In this document: positions 24,608 through 33,289 of the stretch, one piece after another
Layout of the letters: every line of letters starts with the position of its first letter
Position numbering within the stretch: position 1 is the first letter of the stretch
Source of the DNA: Streptomyces vietnamensis
GTDB lineage: Bacteria; Actinomycetota; Actinomycetes; Streptomycetales; Streptomycetaceae
Direction: 5' to 3'
DNA length: 64,000 bases
Assembly (NCBI RefSeq): GCF_000830005.1
Contig: NZ_CP010407.1
Span: 7,018,001-7,082,000 of the forward strand
Translations under genes and position numbers: made by a program
Notes under the pieces: generated by a model
The model's input: only the letters and a program-made list of their open reading frames with translations
The model's database searches: none
Told to the model about the DNA's origin: nothing

Positions 24608-25807
24608 GTGACCGGTACCGGCTCCGACCGTTCGCCGCGGGCCCGGCTGCGCGCGCTGCGCCCCGAGTCCTTCGGCGCGGAACCCACGGGCGAGCGTCTC
24701 GCCCGGATCCGCCGCTCGCCGAACTTCGCGGACGGGATCTTCCAGAACCCCGAACCGGCACGACGCGGCCCCTCCGGGTCGAGCATCGAGTTCGCCAAGA
24801 TCTACTTCGAGAAGGAGGGACGCGCGCGCCGCGCCCCCACCGGCGCGATCCCCGTCCACCCCACCACCCTCGCCGACCTGGCGCGGCCCCCGGCCACCGG
24901 TCTGCGCCTGACCTGGATGGGACACTCCGGGGTCCTCGCGGAGATCGACGGCCACCGGGTCCTCTTCGACCCGGTCTGGGGCGACCGCTGCTCGCCGTTC
25001 CCCTTCGCGGGCCCCAAACGGCTCCACCCCGTGCCCGTGCCGCTGGCCGAGCTCGGCCCGGTCGACGTGGTCGTGATCTCGCACGACCACTACGACCACC
25101 TCGACCTGCCGACGATCAAGGCCCTGGCAGGCACGGATACGCTCTTCGCGGTGCCGCTCGGCGTCGGCGCACACCTGGAGCACTGGGGCGTGCCCGCCTC
25201 CCGCCTGCGCGAGCTGGACTGGAACGAGTCCACCGAGATCGGCGAGCTGCGGCTCACGGCCACTCCGGCCCGGCACTTCTGCGGCCGCGGCCTGCGCAAC
25301 AAGCAGCACACGCTCTGGGCGTCCTGGGTCGTGCGGGGACCGGCCCACCGGATCTTCCACAGCGGCGACACCGGCTACTTCTCCGGCTTCAAGGACATCG
25401 GCGCCACCCACGGCCCCTTCGACGCCACCATGATCCAGATCGGCGCCTACTCGGATTTCTGGCCCGACATCCACATGACGCCCGCCGAGGGGATGCGGGC
25501 CCATCTGGACCTCCAGGGCGGTGGTCCGGGTGGTGTGATGCTGCCGATCCACTGGGGCACCTTCAACCTGGCCCCGCACCCGTGGGCCGAACCCGGTGAG
25601 GGCACGAGGGACGCGGCCGAGGAGGCCGGTCAGGCGGTGGCGTTCCCGAAGCCCGGTGAGCCGTTCGAGCCCGGCGGGAAGCTGCCGGGGGAGTCGTGGT
25701 GGCGGGCGGTGTCCCGTCCGTTGGCGCGTCCGTGGCGCAGCCCCCGGGGCGTCGAGGTCGCGGCGGAGGCGCGCAACGACGACCTCGACCTCGCGGGCGA
25801 CAGGTGA
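24608..25807 (+). CDS. Metallo-beta-lactamase-fold hydrolase (NAPE-PLD/UlaG-like)
   Basis: This is a 399-residue MBL-fold protein. Metal motif SHDHYDHLDLPT (HxHxDH) is intact, with further ligands in RHFCGR, FHSGDTGYF and LPIHWGTFNLAP. The long N-terminal region (SIEFAKIYFEKEGR) and LTWMGHSGVLAEIDGHRVLFDPVW resemble N-acyl phosphatidylethanolamine phospholipase D-like enzymes, so a phosphodiester lipid substrate is plausible. GTG 24608 has AGGAGGT at spacing 3-4. Confidence 0.88.
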   Translation: MTGTGSDRSPRARLRALRPESFGAEPTGERLARIRRSPNFADGIFQNPEPARRGPSGSSIEFAKIYFEKEGRARRAPTGAIPVHPTTLADLARPPATGLRLTWMGHSGVLAEIDGHRVLFDPVWGDRCSPFPFAGPKRLHPVPVPLAELGPVDVVVISHDHYDHLDLPTIKALAGTDTLFAVPLGVGAHLEHWGVPASRLRELDWNESTEIGELRLTATPARHFCGRGLRNKQHTLWASWVVRGPAHRIFHSGDTGYFSGFKDIGATHGPFDATMIQIGAYSDFWPDIHMTPAEGMRAHLDLQGGGPGGVMLPIHWGTFNLAPHPWAEPGEGTRDAAEEAGQAVAFPKPGEPFEPGGKLPGESWWRAVSRPLARPWRSPRGVEVAAEARNDDLDLAGDR

Positions 25808-25875
25808 CGTCGGTCGGTGAGGACCTCACCGAGGTCGTGCCGATACGGGAGCGTCCCCTGCTGAGGCGGCTCTGG

Positions 25876-25902
25876 CACCCGGGCGGGTTCGGCGCCCGGG
25901 TG
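25876..25902. terminator. Bidirectional hairpin between convergent genes
   Basis: CACCCGGGCG and CGCCCGGGTG (10 bp) flank a 7-bp loop, ending exactly at the stop of the minus-strand thioesterase gene. Confidence 0.6.
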
Positions 25903-26334
25903 TCAGGTTCCCGGTGAGGGCTCGGGGACCGCGACGGTTCCCTGTGCCACCGCGCACAGGGTCTCCGCCCCTGTGCTGTCCACGACCGACAGGTCGCAGC
26001 GGCACACGACACGGGAGCGGCCCGCCCGTATGACCTGAGCATGGGCCCGCAGCAGCACGCCGTCGGCGGGGCGCAAGTAGTCGATGGTGAACCCGGCGGT
26101 GAGCAGCCGCGCGCCGACGACGGTACCGGCGGCGAACGTCAGCGTGTTGTCCGCCGCGTAGGCGAGCACGCCGCCGTGCAGAAATCCGTTCTGCTGGCGC
26201 AGGTCGTCGCGGATGTCGAGCTCCAGCGTCGCCTCGCCTTCCCCGAAGGCCGTGAGGCGGGCGCCGAGCAGGTTGCTGAACGGCTGGGCCGCGAGCACCT
26301 TCTGCGCGAGGGCCAAATCCGGAGCGTCCGTCAC
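25903..26334 (-). CDS. PaaI-like hotdog-fold thioesterase
   Basis: This is a 143-residue hotdog protein. QQNGFLHGGVLAYAADNTLTFAA carries the HGG catalytic motif, and GFTIDYLRPADGVLLRAHAQ is the conserved strand. It should hydrolyse an acyl- or aryl-CoA thioester. GTG 26334 lies 1 bp from the HxlR stop with GAGG upstream, so it is co-transcribed with the HxlR regulator and is probably its target. Confidence 0.85.
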   Translation of the reverse strand: MTDAPDLALAQKVLAAQPFSNLLGARLTAFGEGEATLELDIRDDLRQQNGFLHGGVLAYAADNTLTFAAGTVVGARLLTAGFTIDYLRPADGVLLRAHAQVIRAGRSRVVCRCDLSVVDSTGAETLCAVAQGTVAVPEPSPGT

Positions 26335-26335
26335 G

Positions 26336-26710
26336 TCACACCTCGTTCTCGGAGTTCGTCTGGTGGTGGGTGGTCTGCCCTGCGAGGGCGTCGGCCCAGC
26401 CCTCGGCCCAGCGGGCGAGAGGAGTCAGGGCGCGGTAGGCATCCTCGCCGAGAGCGGTGAGGGCGTAGCTGCTGTCGTCCTGCTGCGCGACGAGGCCCGC
26501 CTGGGTGAGCTCGACGAGGCGCCGGCGCAGGACGCTGGAGGACATGCCGTCGCAGCGCTGCTGCAAGGGGCGAAAGCCTATGGGGCCTCGGTGCAGCTCC
26601 CAGACGATGCGCAGGCTCCAGCGCCGCCCGAACAGATCGAGCGCCGCCATGATCGGGCGGCCGCTGCTGGAACCGCGGACCGGGCACCCCGGTCTGGGTG
26701 TCTGTGCCAC
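26336..26710 (-). CDS. HxlR-family winged-helix regulator
   Basis: This is a 124-residue MarR/HxlR-type regulator. The signature IMAALDLFGRRWSLRIVWEL, LQQRCDGMSSSVLRRRLVEL and the wing LVAQQDDSSYALTALGEDAY are intact. The usual redox Cys upstream (GCPVRGSS) is present. GTG 26710 is used; TTG 26722 is an alternative. It leads a two-gene unit with the thioesterase. Confidence 0.85.
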   Translation of the reverse strand: MAQTPRPGCPVRGSSSGRPIMAALDLFGRRWSLRIVWELHRGPIGFRPLQQRCDGMSSSVLRRRLVELTQAGLVAQQDDSSYALTALGEDAYRALTPLARWAEGWADALAGQTTHHQTNSENEV

Positions 26711-26736
26711 GTCGCCCGACAACCCCTCCAGTGCTT

Positions 26737-26776
26737 CGTTTCCGAAACGCTAGCATCGCCGACGCTTCGAAAACAG
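26737..26776 (-). promoter_or_regulatory. HxlR promoter and operator dyads
   Basis: CGTTTCCGAAACG (26737-26749) is a perfect 13-bp palindrome. It overlaps TAGCGT, a likely -10 on the minus strand. A second imperfect dyad GCTTC-N7-GAAGC lies just upstream. This suggests autorepression. Confidence 0.5.
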
Positions 26777-26961
26777 AAGCAGAAGGTGGGTGCCCGCCGC
26801 GGTCCGCGGGGCCGGCTGCCGCGAGCGACGAACAAGGGGTGAGAAGTGGCTCCTCGTATCGATCCCGCGTCCCAGCCCTGTCCGGACCGCGCCGGGGGCG
26901 GCTCGCACGCCCCGCGCCAGGGCCGGGCCGACCCTAAGGCGGCGCCGGTCCGGCCTGCGTT

Positions 26962-27546
26962 TCATGGTGCCCCGTACACCGTGTTCAGGAGGTCGTCGAC
27001 GAAGCCTTCGAGGTCGTCGAGCCCGGCCGCCGCCTGCGTCGCGGGGCTCTCGGCCACCAGGTGGGGGAGTGCGGCGTGCAGGGCCATGGTGACGGTGGCG
27101 GCGCGCTGCGGGGTGACGGGCAGGCCCGCGCTGCGCTGGGCGTGCTCGAAGTACGCGAAGTCGGCGGCCGCGAAGGCGTCGAGTGACGTGGCCAGCCACG
27201 GAGTCCGTGCGGCCTCGCACTGCAGCTCCAGGAGGGCGAGCACCCGCACACGGCCGGGCCCTCTGACGTGCTCCAGGAGCGTGCGCAACAGGGCGGCCAG
27301 GCCTGCCCGGTCGACGGGTGCGGGTCTGGGGACCGCCTCGTACAGCGCGATGATGCGCTCCGTCGTCGCCCTCAACAGCGCGTCTCTGGTGGGGAAGTAG
27401 TTCTTGGTGGTGCCCAGGGGCACATCCGCTGCGGCGTCGACGGCCCGGTGCGTCAGGCCCCGGCTGCCGGATTCCGACAGTACCTCGATGGCCGCGTCGC
27501 CCAGGCGATCCCGTCTTTCCTGATTCACCTGTCCAAAGTACCCCAT
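26962..27546 (-). CDS. TetR/AcrR regulator
   Basis: This is a 194-residue regulator. The HTH region GSRGLTHRAVDAAADVPLG with TTKNYFPTRDALL is typical of TetR proteins with a TetR_C_11-like tail. ATG 27546 is used; GTG 27558 is in frame but lies inside the operator. Neither has a clear ribosome site, so the mRNA could be leaderless. It is divergent from the alpha/beta hydrolase gene and probably controls it. Confidence 0.85.
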   Translation of the reverse strand: MGYFGQVNQERRDRLGDAAIEVLSESGSRGLTHRAVDAAADVPLGTTKNYFPTRDALLRATTERIIALYEAVPRPAPVDRAGLAALLRTLLEHVRGPGRVRVLALLELQCEAARTPWLATSLDAFAAADFAYFEHAQRSAGLPVTPQRAATVTMALHAALPHLVAESPATQAAAGLDDLEGFVDDLLNTVYGAP

Positions 27547-27548
27547 CC

Positions 27549-27586
27549 GTGGTACCACAGGTGAGGTACCACAAGTGGGGTGCCTC
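27549..27586. promoter_or_regulatory. Divergent operator region between TetR and hydrolase genes
   Basis: GTGGTACCAC (27549-27558) is a perfect palindrome. GAGGTACCAC-AAGT-GGGGTGCCTC (27563-27586) forms an imperfect 24-bp inverted repeat. Both lie at the TetR 5' end and upstream of the divergent hydrolase gene. Confidence 0.55.
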
Positions 27587-27616
27587 GGGTCCAGGGACGG
27601 ACGGGGAGTGACTCCG

Positions 27617-28750
27617 ATGGCTGTGGGTTATCTGGTGACCGCGGTGATGGCCGCGCTGATCGTGGTGTTCTGTCTGGTTCGCATCCGCGGGCCGAAGCCG
27701 CTCTTCTTCTTCAGTTACCGGCTCGGTCTGGTCTTCAACGAGATGCCGTTCGTCGTCCTCTACGCGCTGGCGGCATCGACGGCGCTCGCCTTCGCGGAGG
27801 GCGACATCGCCACGGGCGCCGACCGGGCGGCCGTCGGGCTGGCGTTCGCCTCGGCCGCGGGGCTCGTGGTGGTCGCCCGGCGCGGGATGCGGACGGCGTC
27901 CGTGGTTCGGCTCGCGCTGGACGAGGCGCTCGGCGCCGGTACGGGCACGCGCCGCCGGCCGCCACTGGCGCGCATTCTGCTCCGGCCGTTCTTCCGTCGC
28001 CGCGGTGACGTCAGGAGGGTGGGCAACCTCCGTTACGGGGACGGCGGCCGCCGCAACCTCCTCGACGTCTACCACCACCGCTCGCGCCCCCAGGGCGGCC
28101 CCGTGCTGATCCACTTCCACGGCGGCCACTACGACCGGGGCCGGAAGAACACCCAGTCGCTGCCCCTGCTCCACCGGCTCGCGAGCCAGGGCTGGATCTG
28201 CATCAGTGCCAACTACCGCCTGCGGCCCGGCTTCTCGCACCCGACGCATCTGATCGACGCGAAGAAGGTCATCGCCTGGGCGCGCGAACACGCCGAGGAG
28301 TACGGCGCGGCCCCCGGGGCGGCCGTGTTCGTGTCGGGGAGTTCGGCGGGCGGACACATGGCGGCACTTGCCGCCCTCACCCCCGACGAACCCTCCTACC
28401 AGCCGGGGTTCGAGGAGGCGGACACCTCCGTGACCGCCGTCATCGTGCTCAACGGTTACCTCGGGGCGTACTTCGACGGGGACCCCGCGACCTCGCCGGT
28501 GAACCTCGTCCGGGCAGACGCGCCACCGTTCCTCATCGCGCACGGCGACCTGGACGAGCTGGTGGAGACCGAGAACCCCAAGGCCCTCGTCGCCGCCCTG
28601 CGATCCGTCTCCACCTCGCCGGTGGTGTACGTCGAACTCCCCGGCGCGCACCACGCCTTCGACCTCTTCCACTCCTTCCGCTTCGAGGCGCTCATCGACG
28701 GCATCGAGGACTTCGCCACATGGGTGAGGGCGGGGAGGAAGTCGCTCTAG
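27617..28750 (+). CDS. Membrane-anchored alpha/beta hydrolase (lipase/esterase, HSL-like)
   Basis: This is a 377-residue protein with N-terminal membrane helices (YLVTAVMAALIVVFCLV, FVVLYALAASTALAF, VGLAFASAAGLVVVA) followed by an alpha/beta hydrolase. HFHGGHYDRG is the oxyanion HGG motif, SGSSAGGHMA holds the nucleophile Ser, HGDLDE the Asp and PGAHHAFD the His. It likely cleaves carboxylic esters near the membrane. ATG 27617 has GGGGAG at 27603-27608. Confidence 0.87.
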   Translation: MAVGYLVTAVMAALIVVFCLVRIRGPKPLFFFSYRLGLVFNEMPFVVLYALAASTALAFAEGDIATGADRAAVGLAFASAAGLVVVARRGMRTASVVRLALDEALGAGTGTRRRPPLARILLRPFFRRRGDVRRVGNLRYGDGGRRNLLDVYHHRSRPQGGPVLIHFHGGHYDRGRKNTQSLPLLHRLASQGWICISANYRLRPGFSHPTHLIDAKKVIAWAREHAEEYGAAPGAAVFVSGSSAGGHMAALAALTPDEPSYQPGFEEADTSVTAVIVLNGYLGAYFDGDPATSPVNLVRADAPPFLIAHGDLDELVETENPKALVAALRSVSTSPVVYVELPGAHHAFDLFHSFRFEALIDGIEDFATWVRAGRKSL

Positions 28751-28796
28751 AGGTGCCCGACGCACCGGACCGGGTGAGGTCCTTCGCCTTGGCGGC

Positions 28797-28827
28797 TTGA
28801 GTCTCCCGTAAGGGGAGGCGCGAGGGT
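28797..28827 (+). promoter_or_regulatory. MerR-type promoter with long spacer and dyad
   Basis: TTGAGT (28797-28802) and GAGGGT (28822-28827) are 19 bp apart. The spacer holds the inverted repeat CTCCC-GTAAG-GGGAG, the classic arrangement recognised by MerR proteins. Confidence 0.7.
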
Positions 28828-28833
28828 GGGGGC

Positions 28834-29784
28834 ATGAACGGCGAGACGCTCTATTCGATCGGTGATCTGGCTCGGCGGACGGGTCTGACGGTGAAGGCCG
28901 TCCGGTTCTACGCGGACACCGGGATCGTGCCACCGACCGACCGCACCCCTGCCGGATACCGCCGGTACGGCCCCGATGCCCTTGCCCGCATCGAACTCGT
29001 ACGCACCCTCCGGGAGTTGGGCGTCGATCTGGCCACGATCCGCAAGGTCATGGACCGGGAGGTCTCGCTGGCGGACGTCGCGGCGACGCACGCCCAGGCA
29101 CTGGACGTGCAGATCCGCGTCCTGCGGCAGCGCCGCGCCGTGCTGACGGCGGTGGTCAGGCGCGGCTCGACCCCCGAGGAGATGGACCTCATGCACAAAC
29201 TGGCACGCCTGTCGGAAGCCGAACGGCAGTCTCTGATCGACGACTTCCTCGGTGCCGTGTTCGACGGCCTGCGGGATCACCCCGCGTTCGCGGCGGTCAT
29301 CCGCTCGTTGACCCCCGAGCTGCCCGACGACCCCGAACCCGATCAGATCGAGGCATGGGTGGAGCTGGCCGAACTGTGCCAGAACGAGGGTTTCCGCTCC
29401 ACGCTGCACGGCATGGCCCGGGACCTGGCGGTCGACCGGGCCTCGGGTGATGCCACGGGCCTGCCCCGGATCCTCGCCGAAGCCGTACGAGCCCAGGTGA
29501 CACCGGCACTTGAGGCCGGTGTCGCACCGGACTCGGCCGAAGCGGAGCCGATCGTCACCGCACTCGCGGCCCGCTACGCGCACATCCTCGACGGCCCGGC
29601 CTCCCAGGACACCCCTGCCCTCCACCGGCGCCTCGCCGCCCGGCTGGACCGGATGAACGACCCGCGCCGGGACCGGTACCTGTCCCTGCTGGCCGTCGTC
29701 AACGGCTGGCCGGCACCCGAGAGCCTGGCCCCCGCGCTCACCTGGACCACCGCGGCACTCCGCGCCCGGACAGCGCGGCGATGA
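28834..29784 (+). CDS. MerR-family regulator with large C-terminal domain
   Basis: This is a 316-residue regulator. The winged-helix domain is SIGDLARRTGLTVKAVRFYA, TPAGYRRYGPDALARIELVR, then a dimerisation helix to about residue 105. The ~200-residue C-terminal part is helical and resembles the TipA-S or multidrug-binding class only loosely. Its own promoter carries a MerR-type dyad, so autoregulation is likely. The ligand is unknown. Confidence 0.85.
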   Translation: MNGETLYSIGDLARRTGLTVKAVRFYADTGIVPPTDRTPAGYRRYGPDALARIELVRTLRELGVDLATIRKVMDREVSLADVAATHAQALDVQIRVLRQRRAVLTAVVRRGSTPEEMDLMHKLARLSEAERQSLIDDFLGAVFDGLRDHPAFAAVIRSLTPELPDDPEPDQIEAWVELAELCQNEGFRSTLHGMARDLAVDRASGDATGLPRILAEAVRAQVTPALEAGVAPDSAEAEPIVTALAARYAHILDGPASQDTPALHRRLAARLDRMNDPRRDRYLSLLAVVNGWPAPESLAPALTWTTAALRARTARR

Positions 29785-30526
29785 GCCGATCACGCACCAC
29801 GCCCGCCGCCACGAGGCCGGGCCACCCGGCTGACCGGAACCGGTTCCTCGCCGCCCGTCCCACCGCCACCGTCGCCATGATCCCGACGGTGCGGAACGGT
29901 GTCGTGGCCGGTCGGCGGGTTCAGGGCCGGCCGCGTCGCCGATGCCGCTGCAACGTGCGGGTTCGTCGGTACCGGCGCCGCCCGGCCGGGGAGCTTCCGC
30001 TCTTACCGACGGTCACCGGTCGTTTGCGGGTGAGACCCCGGAGCGGACGGATCCGGGCGGCGTCGCGGTGGCGGGTGCGTGGGCCGGAGGGGTGGCCGGG
30101 GGTCCGGAACGGGTGCGGGTCGGGGTGCGCCGGAGGCCGTCCGCACCCCCTGGGGACGAGCGGGCCGGACGGTTCGCACCTCCTCCGGGGGATTCCGGTC
30201 GAGGGGGATTTCCGCAGAGGGCGGAGGCGTGAGGACGTCTCCGCCCTCTTCCGTTCCCGCTCGGACGGAGCCCCTCCGAGCCGCGACGTCGACTTTCGGC
30301 CGATCATTCTCGGCCTGTCGCGCGAAGGGTAATACCAGACCGGCCCGCTCTACGGGTAAGTTTGTCAACTGCGCACCGCACATGAACGGTTGACGACTAC
30401 AGTGTGTGGCTGATGATCACCGGTAGGCTCATCGCACGTCTGTATCAGTCCTCCCCCGTCTGTAGCACTCCTCCCCCGTAGACCCCCTGCAGTACGCCGA
30501 TTCCTGGGCACGTACCAAGGACACTC
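29785..30526 (+). other. 742-bp gap: no supported gene; terminator and conservon promoter
   Basis: An open plus-strand frame at 29781-30332 has Arg-rich composition without a ribosome site and is not accepted. A hairpin with arms AGAGGGCGGAG (30216-30226) and CTCCGCCCTCT (30239-30249) is a likely terminator. TTGACG at 30390-30395 with GATGAT at 30412-30417 is the best promoter candidate for cvnA. Confidence 0.5.
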
Positions 30527-32473
30527 ATGTCTCAACTTCGCGCACCCGCCTCGCGGCCCGATCGACGCGAGGGCGGGCGGCACGGCCGGCCAGGCGCCCG
30601 CTCCGCCACCGGTACCCACAGCGACCCCCCGGCACAGACCTCCGCGCCGCTTCCCACGGAAGCCCGCATACGCCCCCAACTCCTGCGCACCTCAGTTCTC
30701 CCCGCCGTCGCGGTGGCCCTGGGCGGGGCGGCGGCCGTCCTCTTCACCATCCGCTCCACGGGAGCCAGCCCCACCCCCGGGCTCTGGGCCGCGCTCACCG
30801 GCGCCGCCGCCCTCACCGTCGCCTCCGTGACGGCCGCCGCGCTCGGCGCGGACCGGGCCGCCAAGGCCGTCCTCGACCGCTGCAACTCCCTGCGCCGCAC
30901 CAGCGCCCGCGGCCAGAGCGAACTCCGGGCGATCGTCGAACAGCTGCGCAGGGGAGAGGGGCCCCCGCCCCGCCCCGCGCAGTCGGCCAACCCCGCCTCG
31001 GGCGACGAATTCGACCTGCTCTCACAGGAATTGACACGGTCCCACGAGGCCGCCGTGGCAGCCGTCGTGCAGGCGTCGCGGCTCTCCAGCAGCGTCGGAA
31101 ACGAACAGAAGGTCGAGGTCTTCGTCAACCTCGCCCGGCGCCTGCAGTCCCTGGTCCACCGCGAGATCCAGCTCCTCGACGAGCTGGAGAACGAGGTCGA
31201 GGACCCGGAGCTGCTCAAGGGCCTGTTCCACGTCGACCACCTGGCCACCCGCATCCGCCGCCACGCCGAGAACCTCGCCGTGCTCGGCGGCGCCATCTCC
31301 CGCCGCCAGTGGTCGAATCCGGTCACCATGACCGAGGTGCTGCGCTCCTCCATCGCCGAGGTCGAGCAGTACCCGCGCGTGAAGCTCGTACCCCCGATCG
31401 ACGGTACGCTCCGGGGCCATGCCGTGGCCGACGTCATCCACCTCCTCGCCGAACTCGTCGAGAACGCGACGCTGTTCTCCGCGCCGCACACCACGGTGCT
31501 GCTGCGCGCCCAGTACGTCACGGCGGGCCTCGCGATCGAGGTCGAGGACCGGGGCCTGGGCATGCCCGTCACCGAGCAGAACAAGATGAACGCCCTGCTC
31601 GCCGACCCCGACCAGGTCAACGTCGCGCATCTGCTCCAGGACGGCCGCATCGGACTCTTCGTCGTCTCGGCGCTCGCCCGCCGGCACGGCATCGCCGTAC
31701 GCCTCCAGTCCAACATCTACGGCGGCGTCCAGGCCGTCCTCGTCCTCCCGCAGGGCCTCCTCGGCGCCGACCCCGAGGGCCTCGCCCAGCACGAGCGCAA
31801 GGCCGCCGCGACCGCCGGTTCCTCGGCGATCCCGCCCGGCCAGGTGCAGATGCAGCCGCAGGACAAGCCCGCGGTCCCGATGTCGGCCCCGATGCCGACG
31901 CCGACTCCGATGCCTGCGCCGGTCCAGGCCCCGGTCCAGGCCCCTGCTCCGGTCGCGGCCCACGGCCCGGCCCACTCGCAGGCGCCCGTGACCGCCGGTC
32001 CGAACGGGACGCCCGGCGTCGGCGGGACGTCCGGCACCGCCCCCGTACCCCCGTCCGTACCCTCGCCCTCCCCGGAGCGGGCCGCCGCCCGGTACGAGGA
32101 GGCCCCCACGCCCGGCTCGCACCCGTACCCCCGTACGAGCACGCAGTCGAACGGGTACGGAGACGCCGGTCCCGCCCCCGCGGTACCGGCGCAGCCGGTC
32201 GGCCCCGAGCACATGGGTCCGCCGGACTCCCTGCTCTCGCCGCTCCCCCCGGCCCCCCGTGCCGAGGACGACGGCCGGCCCCTGCTCCCCAAGAGGCGCG
32301 CACAGGAGCACATCGTCCCGCAGCTGCGGGACGAGCCCGTGACCCGCAAGGCCGAGGAGCACGCCCTGCACGACCCGGGTCTGATGGCCGCGTTCCAGCG
32401 CGGCATCAACCTCGCCGAATCCCAGCCCACCCCCCATGAATCGCTGCATGCCGGCGACGCGCACAAGGAGTAG
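30527..32473 (+). CDS. cvnA: Conservon sensor histidine-kinase-like protein (CvnA)
   Basis: This is a 648-residue membrane protein. Two N-terminal helices (LLRTSVLPAVAVALGGAAAV and AALTGAAALTVASVTAAALG) are followed by a coiled helical region and an ATPase domain of the HATPase_c type (LLAELVENATLFSAPHTTVL with the N-box, EDRGLGMP, DGRIGLFVVSALARRHGI). The C-terminal ~230 residues are a Pro/Ala-rich linker and tail. CvnA proteins assemble with CvnB-D into a membrane signalling complex. ATG 30527 follows AAGGA. Confidence 0.9.
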   Translation: MSQLRAPASRPDRREGGRHGRPGARSATGTHSDPPAQTSAPLPTEARIRPQLLRTSVLPAVAVALGGAAAVLFTIRSTGASPTPGLWAALTGAAALTVASVTAAALGADRAAKAVLDRCNSLRRTSARGQSELRAIVEQLRRGEGPPPRPAQSANPASGDEFDLLSQELTRSHEAAVAAVVQASRLSSSVGNEQKVEVFVNLARRLQSLVHREIQLLDELENEVEDPELLKGLFHVDHLATRIRRHAENLAVLGGAISRRQWSNPVTMTEVLRSSIAEVEQYPRVKLVPPIDGTLRGHAVADVIHLLAELVENATLFSAPHTTVLLRAQYVTAGLAIEVEDRGLGMPVTEQNKMNALLADPDQVNVAHLLQDGRIGLFVVSALARRHGIAVRLQSNIYGGVQAVLVLPQGLLGADPEGLAQHERKAAATAGSSAIPPGQVQMQPQDKPAVPMSAPMPTPTPMPAPVQAPVQAPAPVAAHGPAHSQAPVTAGPNGTPGVGGTSGTAPVPPSVPSPSPERAAARYEEAPTPGSHPYPRTSTQSNGYGDAGPAPAVPAQPVGPEHMGPPDSLLSPLPPAPRAEDDGRPLLPKRRAQEHIVPQLRDEPVTRKAEEHALHDPGLMAAFQRGINLAESQPTPHESLHAGDAHKE

Positions 32474-32480
32474 ATGCACC

Positions 32481-32915
32481 ATGGCGAGCAATGTGCCGAC
32501 CGGCCATTCCTCGGACCTCGACTGGCTGCTCAGCGGACTGGTCCAGCGGGTCCCGTACACCCGCAACGCCGTCCTGCTCTCCTCCGACGGTCTCGTGAAA
32601 TCCGTCCACGGTCTCGACCCCGACGCCGCCGACCACATGGCGGCCCTCGCCTCCGGCCTCTACTCGCTCGGCCGCAGCGCGGGCGCCCGGTTCGGCGACG
32701 GCGGCGAGGTCCGCCAGGTGGTCGTGGAGCTCGACTCCACCCTCCTGTTCGTCTCCACCGCGGGCTCCGGCACGTGCCTGGCCGTCCTCGCCGGACGCGA
32801 GGCGGACGCCGCCGTCCTCGGCTACGAGATGGCGATGCTCGTCAAGAGCGTCCGGCCGTACCTGGTCACCCCCGCCCGGCAGGCCGCCGGCGCGGTGGGC
32901 GGTCTCGGGCAGTAG
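32481..32915 (+). CDS. cvnB: Roadblock/LC7 protein (CvnB)
   Basis: This is a 144-residue roadblock fold protein (LDWLLSGLVQRVPYTRNAVLLSS..., VSTAGSGTCLAVLAGREADAA). CvnB proteins bind the GTPase CvnD as a regulator. ATG 32481 with AAGGAG at 32465-32470. It lies 7 bp after cvnA. Confidence 0.93.
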   Translation: MASNVPTGHSSDLDWLLSGLVQRVPYTRNAVLLSSDGLVKSVHGLDPDAADHMAALASGLYSLGRSAGARFGDGGEVRQVVVELDSTLLFVSTAGSGTCLAVLAGREADAAVLGYEMAMLVKSVRPYLVTPARQAAGAVGGLGQ

Positions 32916-32917
32916 AC

Positions 32918-33289
32918 GTGACGTCCCATCAGGAAGGACCCTGGCTCGACGACGCGGCCGGGCGGCTGATCCGCCCGTACACCGTGAGCGGCGGCCGGAC
33001 CAAGCCGACCACCGCCCTGGACCTGCTGTCCCTGGTGATGGCGACCGGCTCGATGCCGCAGGCACACATGGGTCCCGAGCACAGCCTGGCCCTCGGGCTG
33101 TGCGACGGACCCACCTCGGTCGCCGAGATCGCGGCGCACTTACGGCTGCCGGCCGTCGTCACCAAGGTCCTGCTCTCCGACCTCGTGGACTGCGGGGCGC
33201 TGACCGCCCGGGCGCCCCGCTTCCACGCCAATCCAACCGACCGTTCCTTGCTGGAGGCAGTGCTCGATGGCCTACGACAACGGCTCTGA
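32918..33289 (+). CDS. cvnC: DUF742 protein (CvnC)
   Basis: This is a 123-residue DUF742 protein with winged-helix character (RLIRPYTVSGGRTKPTTALD, EIAAHLRLPAVVTKVLLSDL). GTG 32918 is 2 bp after the cvnB stop. The 3' end overlaps cvnD by 23 bp, so translation is coupled. Confidence 0.92.
   Translation: MTSHQEGPWLDDAAGRLIRPYTVSGGRTKPTTALDLLSLVMATGSMPQAHMGPEHSLALGLCDGPTSVAEIAAHLRLPAVVTKVLLSDLVDCGALTARAPRFHANPTDRSLLEAVLDGLRQRL

Noticed and set aside
29781-30332. A 183-codon plus-strand frame in the gap before the conservon
   Set aside because: Arg-rich composition, no Shine-Dalgarno, and a hairpin terminator lies inside it.
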